From NCBI GenBank assembly GCA_049999805.1, contig JBNGIO010006294.1, forward strand, positions 139,108-203,107: a stretch of DNA of 64,000 nucleotides. Reading direction: 5' to 3'. The translations under genes and the position numbers were made by a program. Shown here piece by piece: positions 23,656 through 34,719 of this stretch. The stretch comes from Folioceros fuciformis. Lineage: Eukaryota > Anthocerotophyta > Anthocerotopsida > Anthocerotales. The stretch's first letter is position 1. Every line of letters starts with the position of its first letter. The notes under the pieces are model-generated. The model saw only the letters and a list, made by a program, of their open reading frames with translations, was not told the DNA's origin and did not search any database.

Positions 23656-25094
23656 CTAATTCACAAATCCACATCTGGTCCTTATCTCGCCTTCGCTGCC
23701 TGTCTTCACCGCCACGCGCCCCAACTTGATCATGGAACGGCCGAAGTGCTGGAAGAAGGAACCGGCGTTGTGCGCGTACTCTTTCACGATCACGTGCGTC
23801 CGGTTGTCCAGGGCCAGGGCGGAGTCGGAGGAGAAGAGGCCCTTGTCCGCCAGCAAATCCTGGTAGTAGAAGGGGTCGAAGNNNNNNNNNNNNNNNNNNN
23901 NNNNNNNNNNNNNNNNNNNNNNNNNNNNNNNNNNNNNNNNNNNNNNNNNNNNNNNNNNNNNNNNNNNNNNNNNNNNNNNNNGGGGGCAGGCTTCGCGAAG
24001 CTGCGCGGCGTAGGCCGGGTCCAGGGCTGGGTCGATCCCGCTGCGACTGCCGGGCCAGTTGTAGAAACGCCTCGCGATTTGGAAGCAGTGGGCTCTGCCA
24101 AAGGAATGCGCGCCTGTGAAGTTGCGGTATGGAACGCACTACACTCGTCTCAGTATGTTAAACGGGATGGCATCAAAAGGAAGACGATTTACGTGTAGAG
24201 ATGGGGCTCACCTGAGAGCGTGACCAAGTCACGCACGTTGAGCTCGAAGGCCGCGAAGATGTCGATCAGGGGCTGAGCGCTGAGCTGAGACGAGGGCAAA
24301 TGGGCGCTGGCCAGCGCCGCTGAGGAGATTCTTCCGTCTCTTCTCCCCAACTCCACGGCCCAAGTCGGTCCTCCGCTCTGCAGGTGTACCAATTTCCAGA
24401 TGCCGTCATGATCGTGAATTCAAGTGACCGTGCGCACAGAGGCAACTGCTCACGACTCACGAGCATTCCATTCTGTGTGTTGCATTGCATTGCATTAATG
24501 CTGTACAGTAACAGGTGGAGGACCTGGAGCTGAGCTTGGAACAGCCTTGCAACATGCGTACCTGGACCACAGCATCTCGCGCAGCGACTGCCAGAATGTC
24601 CGCACACGACACCACTCCTGGGCACCGTAATTCAAGGCCGACCTTGATCTCGTCAATGATGTTAAGCTCCCTCAGTGTTTGGTTAGGGACAGCGGTCTTC
24701 TCCGAAGGGCCAGCGCTGGACGTAGACTCCAGCAACACGGAGCCATCGCAGCCCTGGCATCATGGCTATGTTAGTCACGACTGCCAAAATCCTCACACAA
24801 TTGGACAGGAACGTTGTCACATCTTTGACAAATTTGGGTTCAACATATAACCTCGACGAAGCAGTCATGGAAGAAGAGTCGGAGCAGAGATGCTGCGGAC
24901 AAGGGGTTCTGCTGCAGGTGCTCAGCCACGATGCTCTCCACGAGAGGCTCCAAGTTGGGACAAGATCGAGAGTAGAAGTTGGGGGTCAGCTTCAGTGCAC
25001 CTCCCTCTGGTGTAGCAATGAGCAGCACTGCCAGAAGCAATACCCAGGGCAGTAATCCTGCTGCCATTCTCCTCATCCCAGAATGCTTGCACAA
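23656..25094 (-). CDS. Class III heme peroxidase, secreted; last exon broken by an assembly gap
   Basis: Four exons in the classical plant arrangement: 25094-24852, 24753-24562, 24377-24212 and 24113-23656. Exon 1 encodes a signal peptide and the distal histidine block [10 protein letters not shown]. Exon 2 begins with GCDGSVLL and contains [12 protein letters not shown]. Exon 3 has GGPTW and GRRDGR and ends at the split LSG. Exon 4 has the proximal histidine motif AHSFGRAHC, the [10 protein letters not shown] block and the conserved late cysteine. Such enzymes oxidise phenolics with hydrogen peroxide in the wall. 100 Ns lie inside exon 4 just before FDPFYY, so about 10-40 residues are unseen. 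The first ATG is used; a second lies 21 bases downstream. Confidence 0.92.
23882..23981. other. Assembly gap, 100 N
   Basis: A run of exactly 100 Ns, the usual placeholder for an unknown gap size. It lies in the last exon of the peroxidase gene. The apparent preservation of frame across it is therefore not meaningful. Confidence 0.99.
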
Positions 25095-25900
25095 GCCTTA
25101 GGATCCCAGTTTGTGGCCGATGCTTGCTCTGTGGCGTCCTCTGTGAAAGAGACCCTACGATATATGGGTGTCGAGTAGGCTGCTCAAACACCAGATTAAC
25201 ATTGAAGTTCATCTCATGCTTCGTGAATAACAACCCAAAGGGGGGCTCTAATAATCAGCTACGGTTGGCCAATCATTCTTTTCTTTAGTGCCCGCAGCAT
25301 CTTCAATCAACAGCAGCACAATCGAGGACCACCTGACATTCCGCAGTGTGGCGTGGGACGTCTGTCACTGTTGTCCGTAGCCATGGAGCTGCCAGAGCTA
25401 TCTTTCTGTTGTACCGCTGTCACCGGCGCGCTCGGCTGCAAAAACCTCACCTGTTGTAGACATACTGTACATACATCTGGACATGTATCACATATGTACA
25501 TATGTGATACATGTACCACAAAGAGATTCAGTAACTGGCTGGGGTGTGGCCGAGATGACGATGTGGGCCTGACAGGAAACCCTAAGAGTACACCAACCTC
25601 AGAGTTCCGTCCTTGTAAGACACTGCCAAGCATGCTCGACAAAGCTGGCTAATCAGAAATTTCCGACGGCGAGCACCATGAGTGACCTACCAGCATGAGT
25701 GACTACCAGCATGAGTGACCACCGGCGGTCCCTTGCACTGCAAGGGCACGGGACCAGAAAAGCTCTTACAACATTCGTGCGAAAACCTTCACAGAGTTGT
25801 TGATTCCGCTACATACTTGTCCAATGTAGGGCAGCCTTCATGGAATAGTACAGGAGGAACAGCTCATACCACCTGCACCGTGCAAATGAGCATGTAATGC
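25095..25900. other. Intergenic; short direct repeats and a perfect palindrome
   Basis: Upstream region of the peroxidase gene. No exon chain was found. Around 25675-25722 a word of the form CATGAGTGAC-TACCAG recurs three times in tandem. A 34-bp palindrome lies at 25481-25514. Confidence 0.6.
25481..25514. repeat. Perfect 34-bp palindrome
   Basis: The sequence is identical to its own reverse complement over 17 bp each side of centre, with half-site ACATGTATCACATATGT and no spacer. As RNA it would fold into a tight stem. The two bases directly outside do not pair. Confidence 0.95.
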
Positions 25901-25904
25901 AGTC

Positions 25905-26650
25905 AAAAGCGAGCGCCACATTCTGTGAATCAGCTCAGCCTGCCAGTTGCTGCGCACAAGGGGATGACATAAGAGGTCAAGCCTCCTCCAAAACGTACAT
26001 CCACGTCACACAAGACCAGAGCTTTGCCTGCAGTAATGGCTTTGGCTAGATTTTCTAAGCGGATCTGCACAGGAAGGGAACGACCGGTGAAGTTCGAGCT
26101 CACTCAGATTACGCAACCAAGCTCCTCTCATTCACGTGATCCCTTTCACACATTTGCAGAACCTGCTTGCAGTCATTTCTGTGGTTTGCCATTTTACGCA
26201 GTTGGAAGGAGCTGTTTCGCTGGAAATCTGTGTGTGACACTCCTCCTAAGCCCATCTCCGTGCTCATTGCCTCTGAGAACAACGCAGTTGAAAAGGAATC
26301 AGTCCAGCGTCCAACATCCTGATTGTATCTGCCTTGAGGCGCTTCCCTGCAGCTAAAACTTCTGATTCTCGTGATCCCTATGGTCATATGGACTGGTCCA
26401 TACCACCATCAACAGCTCGAAGCAGATCCACCTTGCCTTGCTTATCAATATGCACACGTGCATAGTAGCCAGTGGCAAGCTTTCTCAGATCCAATATGTC
26501 GATCATTCTTACGCAGGACACCAAACTGCTGACAAGGGCCGTTTTCAACATGACCCAACCCAGACTTTGTGGAGACCACACAAGCCGCAGACAGCCTTCT
26601 GAAACAATTGGGTGTCTCCGGGAAGAACGATATTGCTTCTAATGGTCAGG
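25905..26650 (-). pseudogene. Decayed partial copy of the MnmA/MTU1 gene
   Basis: Nucleotide and protein similarity to the intact gene at 29199-31345. About 25930-26090 matches the last exon, 26130-26350 the end of exon 5 (shared blocks RYNQDVGR and FQR-N), and 26400-26580 exon 4 (KLATGYYARVHIDKQGK versus [17 protein letters not shown]). Intron sequence beside exon 4 is also alignable to about 26640. Frames are broken repeatedly, and most of exon 5 and all of exons 1-3 are missing. Retained introns show a DNA-level duplication and exclude a processed copy. Confidence 0.85.
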
Positions 26651-26664
26651 CCTGAACAGAATAA

Positions 26665-27705
26665 ACCAACTTCACCAGGCTGATCCCGATAAAGTTCAAA
26701 TGAGAAGGACAACAAGTAGGACGGTATTTGTTTGGGCAGTGCGTAGAAAAGGGTTCCAGGCGTTCTTCAGAGTCACCAAATCTATGTGTCTGCACAGGCC
26801 TTCAAGTCCGTCCTCTCATAAGTCTTCAACCTGAAACATGACTCTAATTCCTTGCTTGGGAAGGACTCCAGGACCAACCAGAAATGAGCTAGCTCGTACA
26901 CAGTTGTATCCAACGTATGCAGACTAAATCAGCTTGAATTTCATAGCCTGTAGCATGTCCTCCGACGTGAAGATCCTACAGGCAGTCTGTGTGTCCCGTA
27001 TCAAGATCCCCAAGTGTCAAGCACATTCTTAAGTTTTAATTCTGATCAACACCCACGAGTTTCAGCACAAACACCTACCGCAGACGAAAGTTCTACGACA
27101 AGAGATACAAGGCATGCTACAGCTCACCAGCTAAAGCACGAACCACCAAGAATGGCTCCATGTAAGATTGCTAGCAGCAGCACGCACTGACTCTTCTACA
27201 TGGATACTATGCACTTCCGGCAACCTAGCATTAGCCGCTGAGATCCAAGAGCTTAAGCTGACAAACGTGCACAACCACCAGGTGACAGAGTTGCCTGCAT
27301 TATGCAAGAAGGGCAGTCACATACTCTTCCCACATTTCCACGATCGCAAATATGCACCTACCTGAGCAGGGTGAATCTCGTTTGTCGTTACAAGTGTGTG
27401 TCATTTCAAGCCCACTGAAAGAGAGTGAAAGAGATGCGCTTACCAGTGGAAGAGATGCGCGTTCTCGGAATGCAGCGCGATGTAGGCTGGTGCCGTGACG
27501 ATCCATGTAGAAGTGACCGCTTTGCCCGGCTCTCTCGATACCCTTAGGAGAGCTCTCCTATCTGGTGGACTTATTGTGTTGTGGAGATTCTGAAGCATGA
27601 CGACATTATCCTGAAAACGCATGAAAGCTTTGCACCTGGATCTTCCCCAACCCTGGTATCGTCGACACTTCAGACAATTTCATGGGACCTCATCCACCGC
27701 CACGT
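26665..27705 (-). pseudogene. Decayed partial copy of the POP4 (RNase P p29) gene
   Basis: About 26670-27700 aligns with 39270-40340 of the intact POP4 locus. Shared blocks include the 3' flank, the last exon (CAACCTGNAACATGA... region), the introns, the exon encoding KEYVTALLA near 27300-27340, and the end of exon 1 near 27480-27700. Many indels and stops disrupt it, and the first part of exon 1 is absent. It abuts the decayed MnmA copy in the same orientation and in the same order as the parent genes. Confidence 0.83.
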
Positions 27706-28115
27706 CGTTTTCACCCTTTTCCCTGTCATTCAAAGATGTGCAGCCTCTTCTTTGTACAATCGACGACGCAAATCCGTAAACAACACTGGGATTTGGTTAG
27801 ACGATTTGTCCTGAATCATGCTCCATCAAAAGTAACCTGCTACGGAACACATCTTTTCGATTCCCTAGGTTACATATCAAAGGATCTAATTGAATAGGCA
27901 GAGACGACAATCTGAAATAGTTTGATTGAGCTCCCATCCCATCGCTTCCTTCGAAGGTTTTGAACTAAGCTGATCGACTTGCTGGAGCAACAACAGTGGC
28001 GGTGCGTGAAGCGTTTGCAATGAACGGTTGCGAAAGAAAGATTTAGAGATTGAAAAACAATTGTGCTGTGTGTACAACGTTAGGAGTCCAAAGCCGCCTA
28101 CATGTGCAGCCCGCT

Positions 28116-28847
28116 CTACAATATACCATGTGCGAACTGACTTGAACGCCTATTCGGGTTGATTACTTCCGTCTGGTAGACAGGAAAGATGAAGCCAAAC
28201 TGTTCCAAACTCTCATCGTCGATTCTGGTCTCTTCGCGCTCCACCATTTCGTCGTACCGCTGCAACCAATCCAAAGAATCCCATCCGTCAATCGCTCCGT
28301 TCATATCCTGATCCTCAGTGCGTTGGACGTAATCCGCATAGAGGCAGATAGCTTCAATTCGAGCGCATTGCTCGTCGATATGTGCCGAGATAATGGAGAA
28401 GTCGGAGTGCCGAGGGTCGAAGCGTTCCCCGATCTTAAGCCGAGTCTTTCCCACAACAAACAAGGGGAAGGGAGGTTCAAGCTCCCACGCTCCTGAAGGG
28501 AGACATAATTCCTCCACTTCGTACATAGTGCCGTAGGGATGCTCCTGGAAATCGCTCTTTAGAGACCGCATATGCGCAACCATCGTTTTGTACTGGTCAT
28601 CCATGCTCGAGAGCCGACTCCACTTCTCCGCCACAGTTTTCAGATCTTGATAGTATACAGGTTTCCTTCCGCATGCGTTGGCAAATTTGTCGAACTTGGC
28701 CAGGGCAGCTCCTCTTGCGGCATATCGGGAAATGTAGGCTCCCATAAGTCTCTTTCTGTCGATCACTACGCCGTTCTCGTAGTCGAAAGGGCACCAATCC
28801 CTTTCTAGCACCAGGTAGATAGGCCTGGGCCGGGTCACCTTCTCCAT
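28116..28847 (-). CDS. Unrecognised intronless protein, 243 aa
   Basis: One clean frame with an ATG start (MEKVTRPRPIYLVLERDW) and coding-like composition. It is acidic, with many Tyr, Trp and Asp, especially after residue 150. It has no signal peptide, membrane span or recognised motif. The C-terminal half (RTEDQDMNGAIDGWDSLDW) has spaced acidic residues that recall, but do not fit, an EF-hand loop. It lies between the decayed gene pair and MnmA on the same strand. I do not recognise a family. Confidence 0.6.
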   Translation of the reverse strand: MEKVTRPRPIYLVLERDWCPFDYENGVVIDRKRLMGAYISRYAARGAALAKFDKFANACGRKPVYYQDLKTVAEKWSRLSSMDDQYKTMVAHMRSLKSDFQEHPYGTMYEVEELCLPSGAWELEPPFPLFVVGKTRLKIGERFDPRHSDFSIISAHIDEQCARIEAICLYADYVQRTEDQDMNGAIDGWDSLDWLQRYDEMVEREETRIDDESLEQFGFIFPVYQTEVINPNRRSSQFAHGIL

Positions 28848-29198
28848 GGCGAACCAGAATCAGAATGAACAAGGTCTGCTAGCTGATCGGCCGACTCGGC
28901 AAGCTCTATTTGAGAGCTAGACGCTCAACTTGGCCCGGGACCTGTTTTCACCCTATGCGACCGTGCTATGAGGGGTGGTTCAACAGGGCTGTGCCGAAAT
29001 AAGCATTTACAAAAAACAAGTAATTGCCATATATTTGACAAGCCCTGAAGTGTTATTCGTACGAAAACCTGCCTAAGGTTACTCATGCAGAAGAAGTGAA
29101 AAGTTTACGCCCACTTGGGTCATCAAATTAAGGATCTAGATTCTTGAGCCGTACACGACGTATGCCTGTCTGGAAGGAGATTCAGTGAGAAAAGGGCC

Positions 29199-31345
<2,147 letters not shown>

Positions 31346-31504
31346 AGATCCAAACCATCCATCCTTCCTGATGGTACAACCTAACTTGCTCTGCTAGCTG
31401 CCAGCTTCCACAGCAATCCCTGGTAGCAAACATGCTGCTCCACCTTCGAGCCCTCAGCATCCCAGCCCCTACAGACGTAACCGGAATCCCAAGCCCCAAA
31501 TCAT

Positions 31505-31699
31505 TCACTGTCGGAGTTCAAGGTGATCGAGCTCGGCTTTCAACTTCTCGAGCTCTGACAAGAAGCTGTAAAATTCTGGCACAGATAATTCCAGGTACAC
31601 GGGAGTATCATCCAACACAAGTTTCAGCTGCACAAAACAAGTCCCCACGGACTGGAGCTCGTCATTTGCTGCTGTCACGCCTAACCGCCATTCAAAATC
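31505..31699 (-). CDS. COMMD7: COMM-domain C-terminal exon (COMMD7-like), orphan
   Basis: A 64-codon exon follows a good acceptor (pyrimidine-rich then TTGCAG). It begins DFEWRLGVTAANDELQSVG and continues with VQLKLVLDD, VYLELSVPEFYSFL and a final helix before the stop. This is the complete COMM domain pattern (W, then paired beta strands, then helix) and is closest to COMMD7, a subunit of the Commander endosomal-recycling complex. The helical N-terminal domain and other exons were not found in the 400 bp upstream, where the trigger-factor gene starts on the other strand. It could be a truncated gene, or the remaining exons may lie further upstream beyond that gene. The domain is clear; gene integrity is doubtful. 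Confidence 0.7.
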   Translation of the reverse strand, partial: DFEWRLGVTAANDELQSVGTCFVQLKLVLDDTPVYLELSVPEFYSFLSELEKLKAELDHLELRQ

Positions 31700-32109
31700 C
31701 TGCAACGACGGCAACCACGCTGCTTCCATCAGCACAACCAGAAGGACCGCATGCGCACCCGGCAAGCAAGACAAGAAGGGGGTCTCTTGTGAGAACGCGT
31801 TGGTTTTTGCCCATACGTATCGTGTCATGACAAATACATTTCAATAAAAACGAAATCTGAAAAAACTGGAGGAGACTTGGGACTGCCTGCCGGTGGATTG
31901 GGTGAAAGTGAAGTTGTGAGGCGAGCATGGCCTGTGGTTCGCACATTGTGGCGGGTACATCTCGGCCCGCTCCCACAGTCATAGGCTGTTGTCTACACCA
32001 GGTTTGCGCGGCTGATGATGGAAATGTTAACGTTGAATGCGGACTGTGGGAGTAGCAAAATTTGGAGCATCATGTTCAGTGTTTGTTGGGTCCTTGGAAT
32101 GTTGCACAG

Positions 32110-33515
32110 ATGCGAACATGGGGCTGCCAAGTAACGGGGCTGCACCTCGGCAGATCGTCTCCTCTGCACTCCAATCTTCTCTTTGAGTTGCAGCATCAAC
32201 GAACGTGAGTAACTAATCAGGCTCAACTGTTTGCAAGGAGCTATATCACGTTCGGTAGTTTCAGACTGGGTGGTGCGCCATTCTCTGACGGTGCTATGTC
32301 TCTGGTGACTGGTTCAGGGCCCTGAGGATTGCAACAAGGCTGCCAGTTCAGGGCAGGTTCTCGCCTCGAGCTGCCTCGTCTGGCAACGGTGGTACGTCTA
32401 TTCCCTGCAGCATGACATTTGTTTCAATGATAAGGACATCATTGTACTCTGAACGCTCAAAGTCTGTTCATGGGTGGATGGTTTCTGGCAGCGTTGAGCG
32501 TGGACGACAGTCCCGTCGAGCTGCGGTCCGCGGTGATTGTTGCTGAGCCACCCGAGGATCGGAAAATCAAAGTGAGGACTCTGTTGTGACAGGATGTACT
32601 AGACAGGTTCATTCCAAGAAGATGATATGTACATGATCTGAGGATTGACTGGTTCTGTGATCACTCAGATGCGGGTTGATGTGCCTGGCCAAGATACCCA
32701 GAGGGCATTTGACGTTCTATTGGCGGGACTAGCCAAGAACTCTCCCCCTGTCCCTGGTTTTCGCAAGTCAAAAGGAGGTAAGAGTCTACTGCACCAGCCT
32801 TCTGATGTGAAGGTGGTTAAATTTTGCCGAAATAGGTTCTGCCACACCCTCTCCGGCTGACATGCTGCCTCCACCGTGTGCTCATGGTCAACATCGCTTG
32901 GGTACCTGGTACCTGCCTGTGGTTATGCAACGCAGGCAAGACTGCAACGGTAATATGTTCTTCCTCGTCCAGGTGTCCACTTAGAATGCATCACATCTAG
33001 CTACAGACTTCCTCAGCTGGAAGCTCAGCAGATGATGTCTTTGTTTCTGTGCTCAGGTACCTAAAAATGTACTACTCCAGCTACTTGGTGCAAGCCGGGT
33101 GAGGAAGTTTGTAATCGAAGAAATTGTACGAAGTGCGCTAAGCAGCTATGTGAAGAAGGTCCGCTGCTACCCCCTTGTCTAAATACGGCAAACAGGACTG
33201 TACTTGATGTGTGCATACCGGACTCATCGTTTGTTGCTCTGTCCCTGTTGGCAATTCATCGCTGGTTGGTCTGTTCCTATTGGTGATTCACAGGAAAAGC
33301 TCCTGGTCAAGGATTCTCTGAAGACCTCGCAGAGCGCAGAGGAGTTGTACGGACTATTCGAACCTGGCAAGGATTTTGGCTTCGACGCCGAGATAGAGTT
33401 GGAAGAAACAAGCGTTGAATTAGACGATATCACCATAGGTCAAGATTCGAATATCATCAATACAACCATAAACGAGCTAGCCAAGAGTGAAGTGGAGACA
33501 ACTATCCAAGTGTAG
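32110..33515 (+). CDS. Trigger-factor N-domain-only protein, probably plastid
   Basis: Six exons, 32110-32204, 32318-32391, 32492-32571, 32669-32812, 33057-33158 and 33294-33515, all agree in phase and give about 238 residues. The first 60 or so residues are Arg/Ser/Leu-rich and lack acidic residues, like a plastid transit peptide. The core matches the ribosome-binding domain of bacterial trigger factor: RVDVPGQDTQRAFDVLLAGL, then VPGFRKSKGG, then VPKNVLLQLLG. The PPIase and C-terminal chaperone domains are absent, as in the short trigger-factor-like proteins of plants. Exon 4 uses the donor at 32813, since the earlier GTAAGA at 32778 breaks the frame. This adds about eleven residues inside the ribosome-binding loop. 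It is convergent with the next gene. Confidence 0.87.
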
Positions 33516-33805
33516 GCGTCACGATTGCCTCTCAAGTTTTTCATGTACACTATCATTTTCAGTACTGAATGAGTGACAACTTCTGGTGGAATTATGAAGT
33601 TTGAATGAATCGAGGACTGCATCAACATGTCCGTTGGTCCCTGTAGTAAGCTAAACCGCCGCAGCCTGTCAACGTGTTTGTGCTGCAGACTGCAGAAAAG
33701 AATGTTTGTGTAAGAGTACATGAATGGAGGGAAAAGACATGGCACATACACCTTCGGCTTCGCAAGCCCAGCTTGCAATAGAGGCTCGCAGACCTCCAAG
33801 AACGG

Positions 33806-34705
33806 TCAAGACACGCGAGCCTGGGAAGACTGTTGCAAATTAACTCTCGAGCCATACCGCTCCATGACTTTCCTGGTTGCAAGAGCAGCAGCTTCGCTAG
33901 CGCTCAGGCTCCCGGCTGCCATGATTGCCGAAAACTCCCGGGTTATCTCTTCCTGCACCTTAGCCCTAGCATCTCCAAGCGGATCCTCCACAGGCACTGC
34001 TTCCTTCCCTGAAGCCTTCACATCAACCACTTCCTTGCTCTTGGCAGGACTCCCCGCCAGCTCCGCGGGCTTCACCTTTGGGATCTCCTTGGGCGGCGCC
34101 GGCGTGGTCACAACAACAGAGGGCTGGCCCGAAACCCTCGCATTCGTAATAGGGCTTGCAGGAGGAGGCACAGAGCGTGCAGCGGCAGGCGACGTCCCCG
34201 CCATGGGGCCAGGCAACATCTGCGGCACCTGAGGCACGCCCCCGTTCCTCAACGTGGTCTCTAAGCTCTGGATCATCGGCATTATGAGCGCACCGGTGGG
34301 ACTGCTCATCACCTCCTGCGGCAGCCGCAGAATGTCCTGAGGGATGCTGGTTCCAACAAGAAACTGTGCCACCTCCTCGCTGAAGTTGTTGCAATTGTGG
34401 TACATCAAACTGTAGGTCTCCGCCGTGTAGCGCGGGCCCATGCCCTCTAGGAATTCCTCAAACAGCTCCTTCGGCACCTGCGTGTAGCCAAGCTCCACCA
34501 CCCGCAGCGGTGTGCCATAGGGGCTCTCGCCCACGCCGTTCCGCTGTATCCCTCCCCCGAAGTAGAACTCCTCGCCATACACCACCACCCCGGTATGCCA
34601 GATGGCCTCTATTGTCTTCCCCAGAAAGGCCGCCGACAGCTGCCGGGCCAATCCTTGGCTCAGATCATACACATGAAGCCGCACCCTTTCTCCTTCCTCA
34701 GCCAT
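33806..34705 (-). CDS. PPPDE (DeSI-1-type) thiol peptidase
   Basis: An intronless frame of 299 residues from MAEEGERVRLHVYDLSQG. The PPPDE fold gives YDLS at the start, the catalytic histidine in IEAIWHTGVVVYG, then GGGIQ, and the catalytic cysteine in YHNCNNFS. The family comprises deSUMOylating or deubiquitinating isopeptidases acting in cytosol and nucleus. Residues about 150-299 form a plant-type extension rich in Ala, Pro and Lys, ending in a helix (GSLSASEAAALATRKVMERYG). I chose the internal ATG because the preceding 32 codons are not conserved-looking, but the frame is open back to 34801. Confidence 0.9.
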   Translation of the reverse strand: MAEEGERVRLHVYDLSQGLARQLSAAFLGKTIEAIWHTGVVVYGEEFYFGGGIQRNGVGESPYGTPLRVVELGYTQVPKELFEEFLEGMGPRYTAETYSLMYHNCNNFSEEVAQFLVGTSIPQDILRLPQEVMSSPTGALIMPMIQSLETTLRNGGVPQVPQMLPGPMAGTSPAAARSVPPPASPITNARVSGQPSVVVTTPAPPKEIPKVKPAELAGSPAKSKEVVDVKASGKEAVPVEDPLGDARAKVQEEITREFSAIMAAGSLSASEAAALATRKVMERYGSRVNLQQSSQARVS

Positions 34706-34719
34706 GCTGTCCCGGAGCA

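Noticed and set aside
25905-27705. Reading the decayed copies as working genes or processed pseudogenes
   Set aside because: Frames are broken and exons missing, so they are not functional. Intron and flank similarity excludes processed copies.
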